This document shows positions 1-8,605 of a stretch of DNA of 16,413 nucleotides, in pieces (within the stretch, counting starts at the first letter, position 1; each line of letters opens with the position of its first letter). The notes under the pieces were generated by a model that saw nothing but the letters and a program-made list of their open reading frames with translations, was not told where the DNA came from and did not search any database. Source of the stretch: Streptomyces sp. NRRL WC-3618 (lineage in GTDB: Bacteria; Actinomycetota; Actinomycetes; Streptomycetales; Streptomycetaceae); the NCBI RefSeq assembly GCF_001280005.1, contig NZ_LGDW01000092.1:1-16413 (forward strand), written 5' to 3'. Position numbers and translations under genes: made by a program.

Positions 1-1
1 G

Positions 2-3000
2 GATGCCGACACTCCGATGGATGGCGGGTATTGGTATCGCAATCTGCGTCAGACGGTCCTGTTCGAGCAGGCCACGCGCGGTCTGCTCGCTGAGGGGCAT
101 GGGCTGTTCCTGGAGATGAGCCCGCATCCGGTCCTCACCGTCCCGGTGCAGGAGACCATCGACGCCACGCCGCACGCGAGCGCGGCCGCCCTCGGCTCCC
201 TGCGCCGCGACGAGGGCGGCCCGGACCGTCTCGCCGCGTCCTTCGCCGAGGCCCACACGCACGGCGCCGAACTCGACTGGAAGGCCCTCTTCCCCGGCGC
301 CCGCACCACCGTCGACCTGCCCACGTACGCCTTCCAGCGCCAGCGCTACTGGCCCGCGCCCGCCGCCCCCGGAACGGGCGACGTCACGGCCGTCGGCATC
401 GAGTCCGCAGGACATCCGCTGCTCGGCGCCAGCGTGGAACTCGCCGACGCCGACCAGTACGTCCTCACGGGCCGCCTCACCCGCCGCACCCACGGCTGGC
501 TCGCCGACCACGCGGTGGGCGACACCGTGCTGCTGCCCGGCACCGCGTACCTCGAGATGGCCCTGCGCGCCGGCGACGAGGTCGGCTGCGATCTCGTCGA
601 CGAACTGACGCTGCACGCGCCGCTCGTCGTCGCCGAGGACGACACCGTCGTCCTCCAGGTGTGGGTCGGCGCCCCCGACGCGGGCGGACGGCGTCCGCTC
701 ACCGTGTCCTCGCGGACGCAGGGCGCCCCCGACGCTCTCTGGACGCGGCACGCCACCGGCACCCTCGGTGCCACGGGCGGCGCGCACGCGTCCGCGGACG
801 ACGACGGGGCGCTGACCGTCTGGCCGCCCGAGGGCGCCGAAGCCGTGGACACCGAAGGGCTCTACGAGCGGCTCGCCGAGGGCGGGCTCGCCTACGGACC
901 GGCGTTCCAGGGGTTGAGCGCCGCCTGGCGGGACCCTGCGGGCGACGCCGTCTACGCCGAGGTGCACCTGCCCGAGAGTGAACACCGGGACGCCCGCGCG
1001 TTCGGCGTGCACCCGGCGCTCCTCGACGCCGCCCTGCACGCCGTGGCCCTCCTGCCCTTCGCGGAGGCCGACGGGGTGCGGCTGCCGTTCGCCTGGAGTG
1101 GGGTCACCCTGACCGCGCAGGGCGCGACCGTCCTGCGGGTCCGTTTGCGGCCCGCCGGCACCGGCGGCGTGGAGCTGCTGTTCGCCGACGACACCGGCGC
1201 GACGGTCGCCCGCGCCGACTCCCTCGAGCTGCGCCCGGTCGCCCCGGACGACCTGAGGGCCGCCTCCGACAGTGGCCACCGGGACGCGCTGTTCCGCGTG
1301 GAGTGGACGCCGGTGCCCGCGGGCGCTGCCGAGGTGGCGGGCGCGACCTGGGCGACGGTCGGGCCCGACCCCCTGGACGTGGGGGCCGAACTCGCCGCGT
1401 CCGGCGCCCAGATGGCTGCGTACGCCGATGCCGACGCGCTGTACGCGGCGCTCGACGCCGGGGCCGACGTCCCGACGACACTGTTCGTGACCTTCGCGCA
1501 AGGGGACGGGGGCCACGGGGGCCAGCTGGAGCCCGAGGCCACCGCCGAGCAGGCCCGCGCCGCCCTGGCCCAGGCCCTCGGCCTGCTCCAGACCTGGCAG
1601 TCCGACGCACGCCTTGCCGCCCTCCGCCTGGTCCTCCTGACGCGCGGTGCGGTGGCCGCCACCGACGGCGACGCCCCCGACCTCGCCCACGCCCCGCTCT
1701 GGGGCCTGGCCCGCTCGGCCCAGTCCGAGCAGGCGGGCGGACCGCACGGCGCCGGGTGTGTGCTGGTCGACCTGGACCATGCGGAGGGGCCGTTCGCGGC
1801 AGACGTGCTCCTCGCCGGACTGGCCATGGACGAACCGCAGTTGGCGGTACGTGAGGGGGCTCTCCTCGTACCCCGACTCGTGCCCGCCACGGTCCCGGCC
1901 ACCGTTCCGGCCGCCCCCGCGGCCACCGACCAGGACAGCAACACCACCACCCCCAACCCCGACGGCACCACCCTCATCACCGGCGCGACCGGCACCCTGG
2001 GTGCCCTCGTTGCCCGCCACCTGGTGGCCGAGCACGGCGCCCGGCACCTGCTCTTGACCAGTCGCCGGGGCCAAGCCGCCCCGGGGGCCGCCGAGCTCGT
2101 CTCCGAACTGGCGGCGCTCGGCGCAGAGGCCCGCGTCGTCGCCTGCGACGCGGCGGACCGCGAGGAGTTGGCCGCGGCCCTCGCCACGATCCCGGCGGCG
2201 CACCCGCTGACCGCCGTCGTACACACCGCCGGAGTCCTGGACGACGCCCTGGTCGCCTCCCTGACGCCCGAGCGCGTGGACGCGGTGCTGCGGCCGAAGC
2301 TGGACGCGGCCCTCAACCTCGCCGAGCTGACGGCCGGGCACGACCTGGCGGAGTTCGTCCTGTTCTCCTCGGCCGCCGCCACCTTCGGCAGCCCCGGACA
2401 GGGCAACTACGCGGCGGCCAACGCCTTCCTCGACGCCTTCGCGCACCACCTGCGCGCACGGGGCGTACCGGCGACGGCGCTCGCCTGGGGCCTGTGGGCC
2501 GAGAGCAGCGAGATGACCGGCCACCTCGACGAGGCCCGCCGCACCCGGATCTCACGCGGTGGCGTCCTGCCGCTGTCCTCGGCGGAGGGCATCGCCCTCT
2601 TCGACACCGCCCGCTCCTCGGGCGCCCCGCTGCTGCTGCCCGTACGGCTGGACACGGCGGCCCTGCGCGCGGGCGCACGGCGGGGAGAGGCCGTGCCGCC
2701 GCTGCTGCGACGCCTGGTGCGGGTCTCCGCCCGGCGGGCCGCCGTCGGCGCCGCGGCCTCGGAAGCGGAGGCGTTCGCGCGCCGCCTGGCGGCCGCGTCC
2801 GGCGCCGAGCGCGCGGATCTGCTCCTCGCGCTGGTACGGGACCAGGCCGCGGCCGTACTCGGCCTCGCCTCCGCAGACCGGGTCGAGGACGAACGCGGCT
2901 TCCTGGAGCTCGGCTTCGACTCCCTGACCGGTGTCGAACTGCGCAACCGCCTCATGGCCGCCACCGGCCTGCGGCTCCCGGCGACCCTGGTCTTCCAGAA

Positions 3001-4087
3001 CCCCACGCCGAGGTTGCTCGCCGAACGGATCGCCGCCGACCTGGACCAGGCCGCACCCGGGGCGGCCCGGGACGCGGCGTCGCCGCGCGAGCGGGTGACG
3101 GCGGCCGGACAGCCGGAGCGCACCCCGAGGACCGGGGCGCCGCAGACGGCGGACCAGCAGCCCACGGCCCCGCAGCAGTCCGAAGCCGCACGCCGGCACT
3201 CCCCGGAACCGGGCGCGGCCACCACGGCCACGCCCCCGGCGCCCGACCCCCGCCCGGCCACCGGCCTCGCCGAACTGTACGACGAGGCCGCGCGCCAGGG
3301 CCGAGCCGACGACCTGATCCCGCTCCTGCGGACCATGGCGCAGTTCCGCGCCTCCTTCAGCGAGGACGAACTGGGCGCGCCGCGCGCCCCGTTCACGCTG
3401 GCCCGGGGCGACGACCCGGTCGGCGTGGTGCTCTTCACGTCGTTCGTCGGCCGCTCCAGCGCGTACGACTACGCCCGCTTCGGCGCGTACTTCCGCGGCC
3501 GGCGCGATGTCAGTGTCATCACCCAACCCGGCTTCTTGGAGGGCGAGTTGCTGCCCGCCGACAAGGAGGCGCTGGTGCGGCTGCACGCGGACACCGTGCA
3601 GCGGAGCGCCGGCGGCAAGCCGTTCGTGCTCGCCGGTCACTCCTCCGGCGGGCTCGTCGCGCACGCCGTGGCACGGGAGTTGGAGCGCCGCGGCGCCGGG
3701 CCCGCGGGCGTGGTGCTCGTCGACACGTACGTCGAGGAGAAGGCGCTCGGCGACATGGCCGCCGCGATGGGGCAGCAGCTCAGCGACCGCTACGACTCGG
3801 TGCTCGGGGCTGAGACCGGCGACAACGACAACGACTGGGGCGACGCCTGGGTGACCGCCATGGCCCGCTACATGTTCCTCGGCCTGTTGCCCGACGCCAT
3901 CGAGGCGCCGACCCTCCTCGTCCGGGCGGGCGAACCGCTCGTGGAGTGGACCAAGGAGTACGACTGGCGGCCGTCCTGGAAGCTGGAGCACACCGCGGTG
4001 GACGTGCCCGGAACGCACTTCACGGTGATGGAGGAGCACTCGCACACCACGGCCCGCGCCGTGGAGGAGTGGCTGGACAAACTCTGA
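2..4087 (+). CDS. Modular type I PKS, C-terminal part: AT(end)-DH-KR-ACP-TE (5' partial)
   Basis: The gene is open at the left edge; in-frame codons precede the first ATG (17), so that ATG is internal. Residues are counted from it. The AT C-terminus (1-45, YWYRNLR) is followed by the post-AT linker ([10 protein letters not shown], 103-112). The DH (about 131-410) has H165 in HxxxGxxxxP and D337 in [11 protein letters not shown], so it looks active. The KR (about 430-880) has the TGATGTLG cofactor loop (655-662), an LDD motif (741-743, B-type), K761, S785, Y798 and N802. No ER is present. The ACP carries S969 in GFDSL. An Ala/Pro/Thr/Gln linker (about 1012-1082) leads to the thioesterase with dimer helices (about 1083-1114), S1209 in GHSSG, D1236 and H1334. 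S-D spacing of 27 matches the family. This is the last extension module of an assembly line: it reduces and dehydrates the beta-keto group, and TE releases the chain, probably by lactonisation. Extender specificity cannot be read because the AT core lies outside the window. Confidence 0.97.
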   Translation, partial: DADTPMDGGYWYRNLRQTVLFEQATRGLLAEGHGLFLEMSPHPVLTVPVQETIDATPHASAAALGSLRRDEGGPDRLAASFAEAHTHGAELDWKALFPGARTTVDLPTYAFQRQRYWPAPAAPGTGDVTAVGIESAGHPLLGASVELADADQYVLTGRLTRRTHGWLADHAVGDTVLLPGTAYLEMALRAGDEVGCDLVDELTLHAPLVVAEDDTVVLQVWVGAPDAGGRRPLTVSSRTQGAPDALWTRHATGTLGATGGAHASADDDGALTVWPPEGAEAVDTEGLYERLAEGGLAYGPAFQGLSAAWRDPAGDAVYAEVHLPESEHRDARAFGVHPALLDAALHAVALLPFAEADGVRLPFAWSGVTLTAQGATVLRVRLRPAGTGGVELLFADDTGATVARADSLELRPVAPDDLRAASDSGHRDALFRVEWTPVPAGAAEVAGATWATVGPDPLDVGAELAASGAQMAAYADADALYAALDAGADVPTTLFVTFAQGDGGHGGQLEPEATAEQARAALAQALGLLQTWQSDARLAALRLVLLTRGAVAATDGDAPDLAHAPLWGLARSAQSEQAGGPHGAGCVLVDLDHAEGPFAADVLLAGLAMDEPQLAVREGALLVPRLVPATVPATVPAAPAATDQDSNTTTPNPDGTTLITGATGTLGALVARHLVAEHGARHLLLTSRRGQAAPGAAELVSELAALGAEARVVACDAADREELAAALATIPAAHPLTAVVHTAGVLDDALVASLTPERVDAVLRPKLDAALNLAELTAGHDLAEFVLFSSAAATFGSPGQGNYAAANAFLDAFAHHLRARGVPATALAWGLWAESSEMTGHLDEARRTRISRGGVLPLSSAEGIALFDTARSSGAPLLLPVRLDTAALRAGARRGEAVPPLLRRLVRVSARRAAVGAAASEAEAFARRLAAASGAERADLLLALVRDQAAAVLGLASADRVEDERGFLELGFDSLTGVELRNRLMAATGLRLPATLVFQNPTPRLLAERIAADLDQAAPGAARDAASPRERVTAAGQPERTPRTGAPQTADQQPTAPQQSEAARRHSPEPGAATTATPPAPDPRPATGLAELYDEAARQGRADDLIPLLRTMAQFRASFSEDELGAPRAPFTLARGDDPVGVVLFTSFVGRSSAYDYARFGAYFRGRRDVSVITQPGFLEGELLPADKEALVRLHADTVQRSAGGKPFVLAGHSSGGLVAHAVARELERRGAGPAGVVLVDTYVEEKALGDMAAAMGQQLSDRYDSVLGAETGDNDNDWGDAWVTAMARYMFLGLLPDAIEAPTLLVRAGEPLVEWTKEYDWRPSWKLEHTAVDVPGTHFTVMEEHSHTTARAVEEWLDKL

Positions 4088-4112
4088 CACCCGGCGCGAC
4101 CACACGCAGCAC

Positions 4113-4151
4113 GACGGCCCCGTCCCCACATGGTGTGGGGGCGGGGCCGTC
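4113..4151. terminator. Bidirectional terminator between convergent PKS and glycosyltransferase genes
   Basis: An 18-bp GC-rich stem pairs 4113-4130 with 4134-4151 around a 3-nt loop; only one position is non-Watson-Crick (a G-U wobble). It sits 25 nt after the PKS stop and 46 nt after the end of the opposing gene, the expected place for a shared terminator. Confidence 0.85.
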
Positions 4152-4197
4152 CGCGTGGTGCGACGCCGATGAAGCGTCAGGGCAAGGCGCCGAAGCG

Positions 4198-5823
4198 TCA
4201 GGACAAGTGCCCGTAGTCCTTCCAGATATCCGACCACGGCTTCGTCCGGCCGTCGAGAATCCACACGGGAACGCCGTCGACGAAGCTCTCGCCGGGGCCG
4301 CCCGCGGCCGTCGCCGCCTTCTTCACCGAAGAGAAGTACGGCTTGAGCTTCGCCACGTCCGAGCCCACGTACAGGACGGGCCCGGAGGAGTCGGAGGGCG
4401 CGCCGAAGTACCAGTAGCCGCGGTGGCCGCTGTAGGCGGGCGGCAGGTCGCGGTCGGGGCCGAAGTGGTCGACGGCGCCCGCCTCCTGGTAGTACTGCGT
4501 GACCACCACGGCACGCTTCCGCTCGGCAGCGGGCAGCGACCGGTTCGCCTTGTCGACCGCGTCGATCAGCTTCGGCCAGCGCAGCGTCTCGGCGGTCATC
4601 GGGTTGTTCTTGGGCTGCTCGGTCTTCGTGACCTGCGACACCGGATACACGGGCAGCGAAAGGGCCACCGCCACCAGCGCCGTCAGCGCGACGACCGGCC
4701 ACGCGGCCAGCCACCGCCACCAGCGGGCACCGCCCCCGCGCGCCAGCTCGACCGCGCCCGCGGCCCACAGCGGCGCGAAGGCGCCCGCGACGTACGCGGG
4801 CCGGCCGCCGGTGACCAGGAACACGGCCGTCAGACCGAGGAACGTCCAGGCCAGGAACTGGTACGGCGCGAGCTGCGGCGAGCGGAGCAGCCGTACCAGG
4901 CCGTAGACCAGGACGACGGTGAACACGCCGCCGGACAGCACGATCAGGTACGGCAGGAAGCCCGCCCGGCCGCCGAGGATGCCCTCGTCGGCGAGGACGG
5001 AGGACATCTCCAGCTGCGGCCAGTCGTACTGCGCCTGCCAGATGAGGCCGGGCAGCGAGGTGACCAGGGCGACGGCCGCGCCGATCCACAGCGCCCTGCG
5101 GCGCAGCAGCTCACGCGGCCCGATGACGAACAGGCAGACGGCGAGCACGGCCCAGAAGCCGACGATCAGATACTTGCCCTGCAGCGCCAGAGCCGTGGCA
5201 AGCCCGGCGAACAGCAGCAGCCGGTCCTCACGGGTGCGCACCCAGCGCACCAGGAGCCAGTTCACCAGCGTCCACAGGAACAGGTCGACGGCCATCGTGG
5301 ACAGCGCGTGCCCGCTGATCAGTACCGCGGGTGCGAAGCCGTAGGCGGCGGCCGTGAGGAGCTGCGCGCGGCGCTCCCCGCCGAACTCGCGGGCGATGAG
5401 CGCGGCGACGAGCACGCCCGCCACCGTGAGCAGCACGGGAAGCAGCCGCAGCGCGAACAGTGAGCCGCCGGTCACTGCGTCGATGCCGTGGGCGAGCAGC
5501 GGAAGCAGCACCGGCTGGTCGGCGTACCCCCAGCTCAAGTGCTTTCCGGCGCCCAGGAAGTAGAGCTCGTCGCCCTGGAATCCGTACCGCGTGCTCACCA
5601 GGAGCAGCGCCAGACCGGACGTGCCCGCGACCGCGCCGACCCAGCGCCCGGCGAAGGGCGGTGGCGCGGAGCCTTCCGGTGGCCCCGCCGTATCGGAGCC
5701 TTCCGGTGGCCGCGCCCTTTCCGTTGATTGAGGGTTTTCCTCCTGTTGGACTGCCGTCGCTCCCAGGCTTTCCTTATTCTGTTCCTGATCCGGTACTTGA
5801 CCGGGTTCCGTCCGAACTCCCAC
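4198..5823 (-). CDS. Polytopic membrane glycosyltransferase, GT39/ArnT-like (polyprenyl-phosphate sugar donor)
   Basis: A 541-residue protein begins at GTG (5823), chosen because a GGAGG-like site (5833-5829) lies 5 nt upstream. Residues 1-60 are a polar, Pro/Glu-rich cytosolic tail with a 9-residue repeat (PPEGS twice). About ten hydrophobic segments follow between 62 and 390. The first extracytoplasmic loop has the acidic GDELYF motif (D85, E86), the usual catalytic/donor site of PMT/ArnT-type GT-C enzymes. Residues about 391-541 form a soluble, presumably extracytoplasmic domain. The family transfers a sugar from a lipid-phosphate donor to an acceptor on the outer face of the membrane. The acceptor here is unknown. 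Its place beside a PKS suggests late glycosylation of an exported product, but a cell-envelope role is equally possible. It is transcribed toward the PKS and away from the ligase operon. Confidence 0.85.
   Translation of the reverse strand: MGVRTEPGQVPDQEQNKESLGATAVQQEENPQSTERARPPEGSDTAGPPEGSAPPPFAGRWVGAVAGTSGLALLLVSTRYGFQGDELYFLGAGKHLSWGYADQPVLLPLLAHGIDAVTGGSLFALRLLPVLLTVAGVLVAALIAREFGGERRAQLLTAAAYGFAPAVLISGHALSTMAVDLFLWTLVNWLLVRWVRTREDRLLLFAGLATALALQGKYLIVGFWAVLAVCLFVIGPRELLRRRALWIGAAVALVTSLPGLIWQAQYDWPQLEMSSVLADEGILGGRAGFLPYLIVLSGGVFTVVLVYGLVRLLRSPQLAPYQFLAWTFLGLTAVFLVTGGRPAYVAGAFAPLWAAGAVELARGGGARWWRWLAAWPVVALTALVAVALSLPVYPVSQVTKTEQPKNNPMTAETLRWPKLIDAVDKANRSLPAAERKRAVVVTQYYQEAGAVDHFGPDRDLPPAYSGHRGYWYFGAPSDSSGPVLYVGSDVAKLKPYFSSVKKAATAAGGPGESFVDGVPVWILDGRTKPWSDIWKDYGHLS
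5667..5711. repeat. Short direct repeat in glycosyltransferase N-terminal tail
   Basis: An 18-bp sequence at 5667-5684 recurs at 5694-5711 with 27-bp period. It encodes two 9-residue PPEGS-containing units in the disordered N-terminal tail, so it probably has little structural effect. Confidence 0.75.
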
Positions 5824-6018
5824 CGGGGCCTCCGCGGATTATGCGGTACATGGCGTAAACACCATCGAAGGTAGCGCTAGGCACAGCCCGTCAGCTGGCC
5901 CCTGAGAGCGGCAAGTTGACTGCTCAGGGGCTGCTAGGGGGAAGATAGGGGTTCTGCTGCTCAGGCGGTCTCCCTAGCTTCTACTGTAGGTCCTCGGCGA
6001 CTTGAGGCGGTGGGAGAA
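5824..6018. promoter_or_regulatory. Divergent intergenic control region with inverted repeat over a TTGACT box
   Basis: This 195-bp gap separates two divergently transcribed units. A TTGACT hexamer (5916-5921) resembles a -35 box for the rightward operon; GAAGAT (5941-5946) or TAGGGG (5946-5951) could be the -10, but spacing is loose. Nine-base arms GCCCCTGAG (5898-5906) and CTCAGGGGC (5923-5931) flank the hexamer and could be an operator. CTAGGGGG (5934-5941) and TCCCTAG (5971-5977) resemble half-sites of PAS-LuxR/LAL cluster regulators; this link is from memory of the consensus and is tentative. The leftward promoter is not clear. Confidence 0.45.
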
Positions 6019-6084
6019 ATGCTCGACCTTAACGTCCTTATCGTGCCCGAAGATTCTCAGAACTGGGAAAGGGGGCGGCTTTGA
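6019..6084 (+). CDS. Putative 21-residue leader ORF coupled to the acyl ligase
   Basis: An ATG at 6019 follows a purine-rich GGGAG (6012-6016, rather close) and a GAGG farther up (6004-6007). The frame stays open for 21 codons and ends in a TGA (6082-6084) that overlaps the ligase ATG as TGATG. The peptide begins MLDLNVLIVPED and ends WERGRL. It has several CTT/GAT/TCT codons that are uncommon in neighbouring genes. I recognise no family. It could be a leader that couples or gates ligase translation, or a chance ORF; the overlap with the start codon is the main argument for function. Confidence 0.35.
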   Translation: MLDLNVLIVPEDSQNWERGRL

Positions 6085-7520
6085 TGACACCCAACATATT
6101 CACGGGGGATTCGGCACGTACCTTCGCTGAATTCGAGCAGGACACCTTGCGGGTCGCGATGGTCCTGCGCGCGGAGGGCATCGGCCCTGGTGACCGGGTG
6201 CTGCTCAAGGCCGGCAACTCGGCGGCCTGGCTGAACGCGTTCTTCGCGCTGATGCACGTCGGTGCCTCCATCGTGCTCGTCGACCAGCAGGAGCACGCGC
6301 GCGAGACCGCGCGGATCGTGGAACGCACCCGCGCCAAGCTCTGTCTGTACGACGACGACGCCCCCGTGCCGACCGAGACCCGCGACGCCGTCTACCTGTA
6401 CAAGCTGCTCGTCGAGGCGTCCGGCCTCGTTCCCACCGAGCCGGCCCTCGACTTCGACGCGTGGTGCGCGCTGCCGGACGGCCTGATCATGTGGTCCTCC
6501 GGCTCCACCGGCACCCCCAAGGGCGTAGTGAAGAACGGCGGCCGCTTCCTGGAGAACCTGCGGCGCAACGCCGACCACATGGGCCACGGCCCCGGCGACG
6601 TCCTGCTGCCGCTGCTGCCCTTCGCCCATCAGTACGGCCTGTCCATGGTCCTGATCGCCTGGCTCGCCGAATGCTCCCTGATCGTCGCGCCGCACCGGCG
6701 GCTCGACCGGTCGCTGCTCATGGGCGGCCAGTGCGGCGTGACCGTCATCGACGCGACCCCGGCGACCTACCGCAGCATGCTCAACCTCGCTCGGCGCCAG
6801 CCCGACGTGCGCGCCGCCCTGGGCAACGTACGCATGTTCTGCAGCGGCGCCGCGCCGCTTGATCCGGCGCTGTCCGACGAATACGTCGAGTCCTTCGGTA
6901 AGCCGCTGCTCGACAGCTACGGCAGCACCGAACTGGGCAACATCGCCTTCGCCACCATCGACAACCCGGTCGCCTGCGGCCGGGTCATGAAGGGCCTGGA
7001 GCTGACGGTCCAGGACGACGACGGCAACGTCCTCGCGGCGGGGGAGATGGGCGAACTCGTCGTCGACACCCCCGACATGATGGCCGGCTATCTCGCCGAG
7101 GACGGCACCCTGGCGCCGGTCGAGCAGGGCTGGTACCGCACCGGTGACCTCGGTCACGTCGACGCGGACGGCAACCTCTTCGTGGCCGGCCGCAAGCTCG
7201 CCGTGCACCGCATGGGATACACGCTCTACCCGGAGATCATCGAGCGGAGGGCCGCCGTGGCGGGCTGTGCCGTCAAGGTGGTGGCCCTGCCCGACGACGC
7301 CCGCGGCTGCGAACTCGTCTTCTTCGTCGAGGACCCCTCGGGACGGGACGCCGCCGAGTGGCGCGCCCGCATCAAGGACGCCCTGCCCTCGTACGAGCAC
7401 CCCAACCGGGTCGTCGTCATCGACAGCTTCCCCCTCAACCGCAACGGCAAGCCCGACCGGCGCGCCCTGGAACAGCGGGCGGCCGAACGGGCCACGGCGG
7501 AGCTCGCCGCCTCCGCCTGA
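6084..7520 (+). CDS. AMP-dependent acyl-CoA/acyl-ACP ligase (ANL superfamily)
   Basis: A 478-residue adenylate-forming enzyme. The ATG at 6084 is chosen over the TTG at 6081 because AAAGGGGG (6068-6075) is 8 nt upstream and ATG forms the TGATG overlap. The phosphate-binding loop is SSGSTGTPKG (138-147), the adenine motif is YGSTELG (279-285), the core YRTGDLG is at 351-357, and the C-terminal lysine is K456 in NRNGKPD. All motifs for adenylation and thioester formation are therefore present. It is slightly short at the N-terminus for the family. The substrate cannot be read from sequence. With the following acyltransferase it probably activates a carboxylic acid as CoA or ACP thioester for the PKS. 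It heads the rightward ligase-AT-P450 unit. Confidence 0.9.
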   Translation: MTPNIFTGDSARTFAEFEQDTLRVAMVLRAEGIGPGDRVLLKAGNSAAWLNAFFALMHVGASIVLVDQQEHARETARIVERTRAKLCLYDDDAPVPTETRDAVYLYKLLVEASGLVPTEPALDFDAWCALPDGLIMWSSGSTGTPKGVVKNGGRFLENLRRNADHMGHGPGDVLLPLLPFAHQYGLSMVLIAWLAECSLIVAPHRRLDRSLLMGGQCGVTVIDATPATYRSMLNLARRQPDVRAALGNVRMFCSGAAPLDPALSDEYVESFGKPLLDSYGSTELGNIAFATIDNPVACGRVMKGLELTVQDDDGNVLAAGEMGELVVDTPDMMAGYLAEDGTLAPVEQGWYRTGDLGHVDADGNLFVAGRKLAVHRMGYTLYPEIIERRAAVAGCAVKVVALPDDARGCELVFFVEDPSGRDAAEWRARIKDALPSYEHPNRVVVIDSFPLNRNGKPDRRALEQRAAERATAELAASA

Positions 7521-7537
7521 GACCCCCGGGTGCGGCC

Positions 7538-7570
7538 CCGTTCGCGTACGACTGCCCGCTGCGCGAACGG
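7538..7570. other. Intergenic hairpin between ligase and acyltransferase genes
   Basis: Perfect 9-bp arms (7538-7546 and 7562-7570) with a 15-nt loop lie in the 131-bp gap. There is no U-tract. It may be an RNA-processing or attenuating structure, or have no role. Confidence 0.4.
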
Positions 7571-7651
7571 TCGGCCGCTCCCGGGAAACCGGCGCACCGA
7601 CCGTGTGCCCCAGAACCACCAGAGCCACCCGACGGACCAGACAGAGCGGAC

Positions 7652-8605
7652 ATGATGACGATCGACCAGGCACGCAGCGCCGTGGTGTTTCCGGGCATGG
7701 GGCCCTCGCGCTTCACCGACGTGGGCAAGTTCATGATGATCGACCCCTTCGTGCGCAAGCGCCTCGCCGCCGCGGACGACGCCCTTGGCCGTTCGGTCCT
7801 GGACGAATTCCGCACCGCTGGAACGGACTTCGGGGCGTTCGCCCAGGTCGCCTTCTTCATCAACTCGGTGGCCCTGGCCGACCGGGCCGTCGAGACCCAG
7901 GGCCTCGCCCCTGATGTCTGCGTCGGCTTCAGCTTCGGCCAGAAGGCCGCGACCACGTTCAGCGGCGCCCTGCCGTTCGCCGAGGCCGTCCGCTTAACCC
8001 ATGAACTCGCCCTGTGCGAGCAGCGCTTCTTCGAGGAGGAGCACCAGGACCTGGTGACGCTCACCGTCACCCGGGTGCCCCGGGCCGCGCTCGACGAGGT
8101 CCTCGGCGAGCTGGCCGAGCGCGGTGAGTTCCACGAGGTATCCGGCCACCTCGATGAGGGCATGCACATGATCACGATGCGCGAGCAGGTCCTGGAGTCC
8201 GTCCAGCGCCGCATCAGCGCTGTCGGCGGCTACTCGCTGTACTCGATGAAGCCGCCCGCGCACTGCCGGGTCCTCACCGGCCTGCGGGCCCGCGTCGAGG
8301 AGGAGGTGCTCGCCAAGTTCGATGTCGCCGACCCCGAACTGCCGGTGGTCGCCGACCACGACGGGTCCCTGATCACCCGCGCCGACCAGCTGCGCACCCT
8401 GCTCCTCGACACCTTCGACCACCCGGTCCGCTGGCACCCGGTCGTGGACACCCTGCGCGACATGGGCGTGCGTACGGTCCACGTCACCGGACCCGACCGG
8501 CTCATCCACCGCCTCGACGTCACCACCCGCTCCTTCGACGTGGTGGCACTGGGACCGGAGCAGGCCCTCCGGCCCTCCAGGACCACCTCTCGCAAGGAGC
8601 AGTGA
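7652..8605 (+). CDS. Stand-alone acyltransferase (FabD/MAT fold) with atypical active site
   Basis: A 317-residue protein. Two ATGs (7652, 7655) follow a weak AGAGCGGA; the longer ORF upstream overlaps the ligase and is not used. The fold matches malonyltransferases: VVFPGMG near the N-terminus, nucleophile S94 in GFSFG and H204 in PPAHC, 110 residues apart (109 in FabD). Three usual features are changed: the Gln of FPGQG is Met, the His before the serine is Phe, and the arginine that binds the malonyl carboxylate (Ser+25 in FabD) is L119. Loss of that arginine is typical of ATs that use monocarboxylic or other non-malonyl groups. I infer transfer of the ligase product onto a carrier protein, perhaps a loading ACP. 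An editing hydrolase is the alternative. Leu115 is a TTA codon. The stop overlaps the P450 start (TGATG). Confidence 0.82.
   Translation: MMTIDQARSAVVFPGMGPSRFTDVGKFMMIDPFVRKRLAAADDALGRSVLDEFRTAGTDFGAFAQVAFFINSVALADRAVETQGLAPDVCVGFSFGQKAATTFSGALPFAEAVRLTHELALCEQRFFEEEHQDLVTLTVTRVPRAALDEVLGELAERGEFHEVSGHLDEGMHMITMREQVLESVQRRISAVGGYSLYSMKPPAHCRVLTGLRARVEEEVLAKFDVADPELPVVADHDGSLITRADQLRTLLLDTFDHPVRWHPVVDTLRDMGVRTVHVTGPDRLIHRLDVTTRSFDVVALGPEQALRPSRTTSRKEQ
7994..7996 (+). promoter_or_regulatory. In-frame TTA leucine codon (possible bldA control point)
   Basis: Codon 115 of the acyltransferase reads TTA. I saw no other in-frame TTA in the PKS part, ligase or P450. In Streptomyces TTA needs the bldA tRNA and is common in genes tied to development and secondary metabolism. 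Being upstream of the coupled P450, it could restrict both. Confidence 0.7.

Noticed and set aside
2552..5089. 845-codon ORF on the - strand overlapping PKS and glycosyltransferase
   Set aside because: It is a high-GC shadow frame: antisense to clear PKS domains, with no recognisable domain and a low-complexity Arg/Ala/Gly composition.
7358..7651. Upstream extension of the acyltransferase ORF
   Set aside because: It overlaps the ligase in another frame and has no AT homology; the FPGMG motif begins just after ATG 7652.
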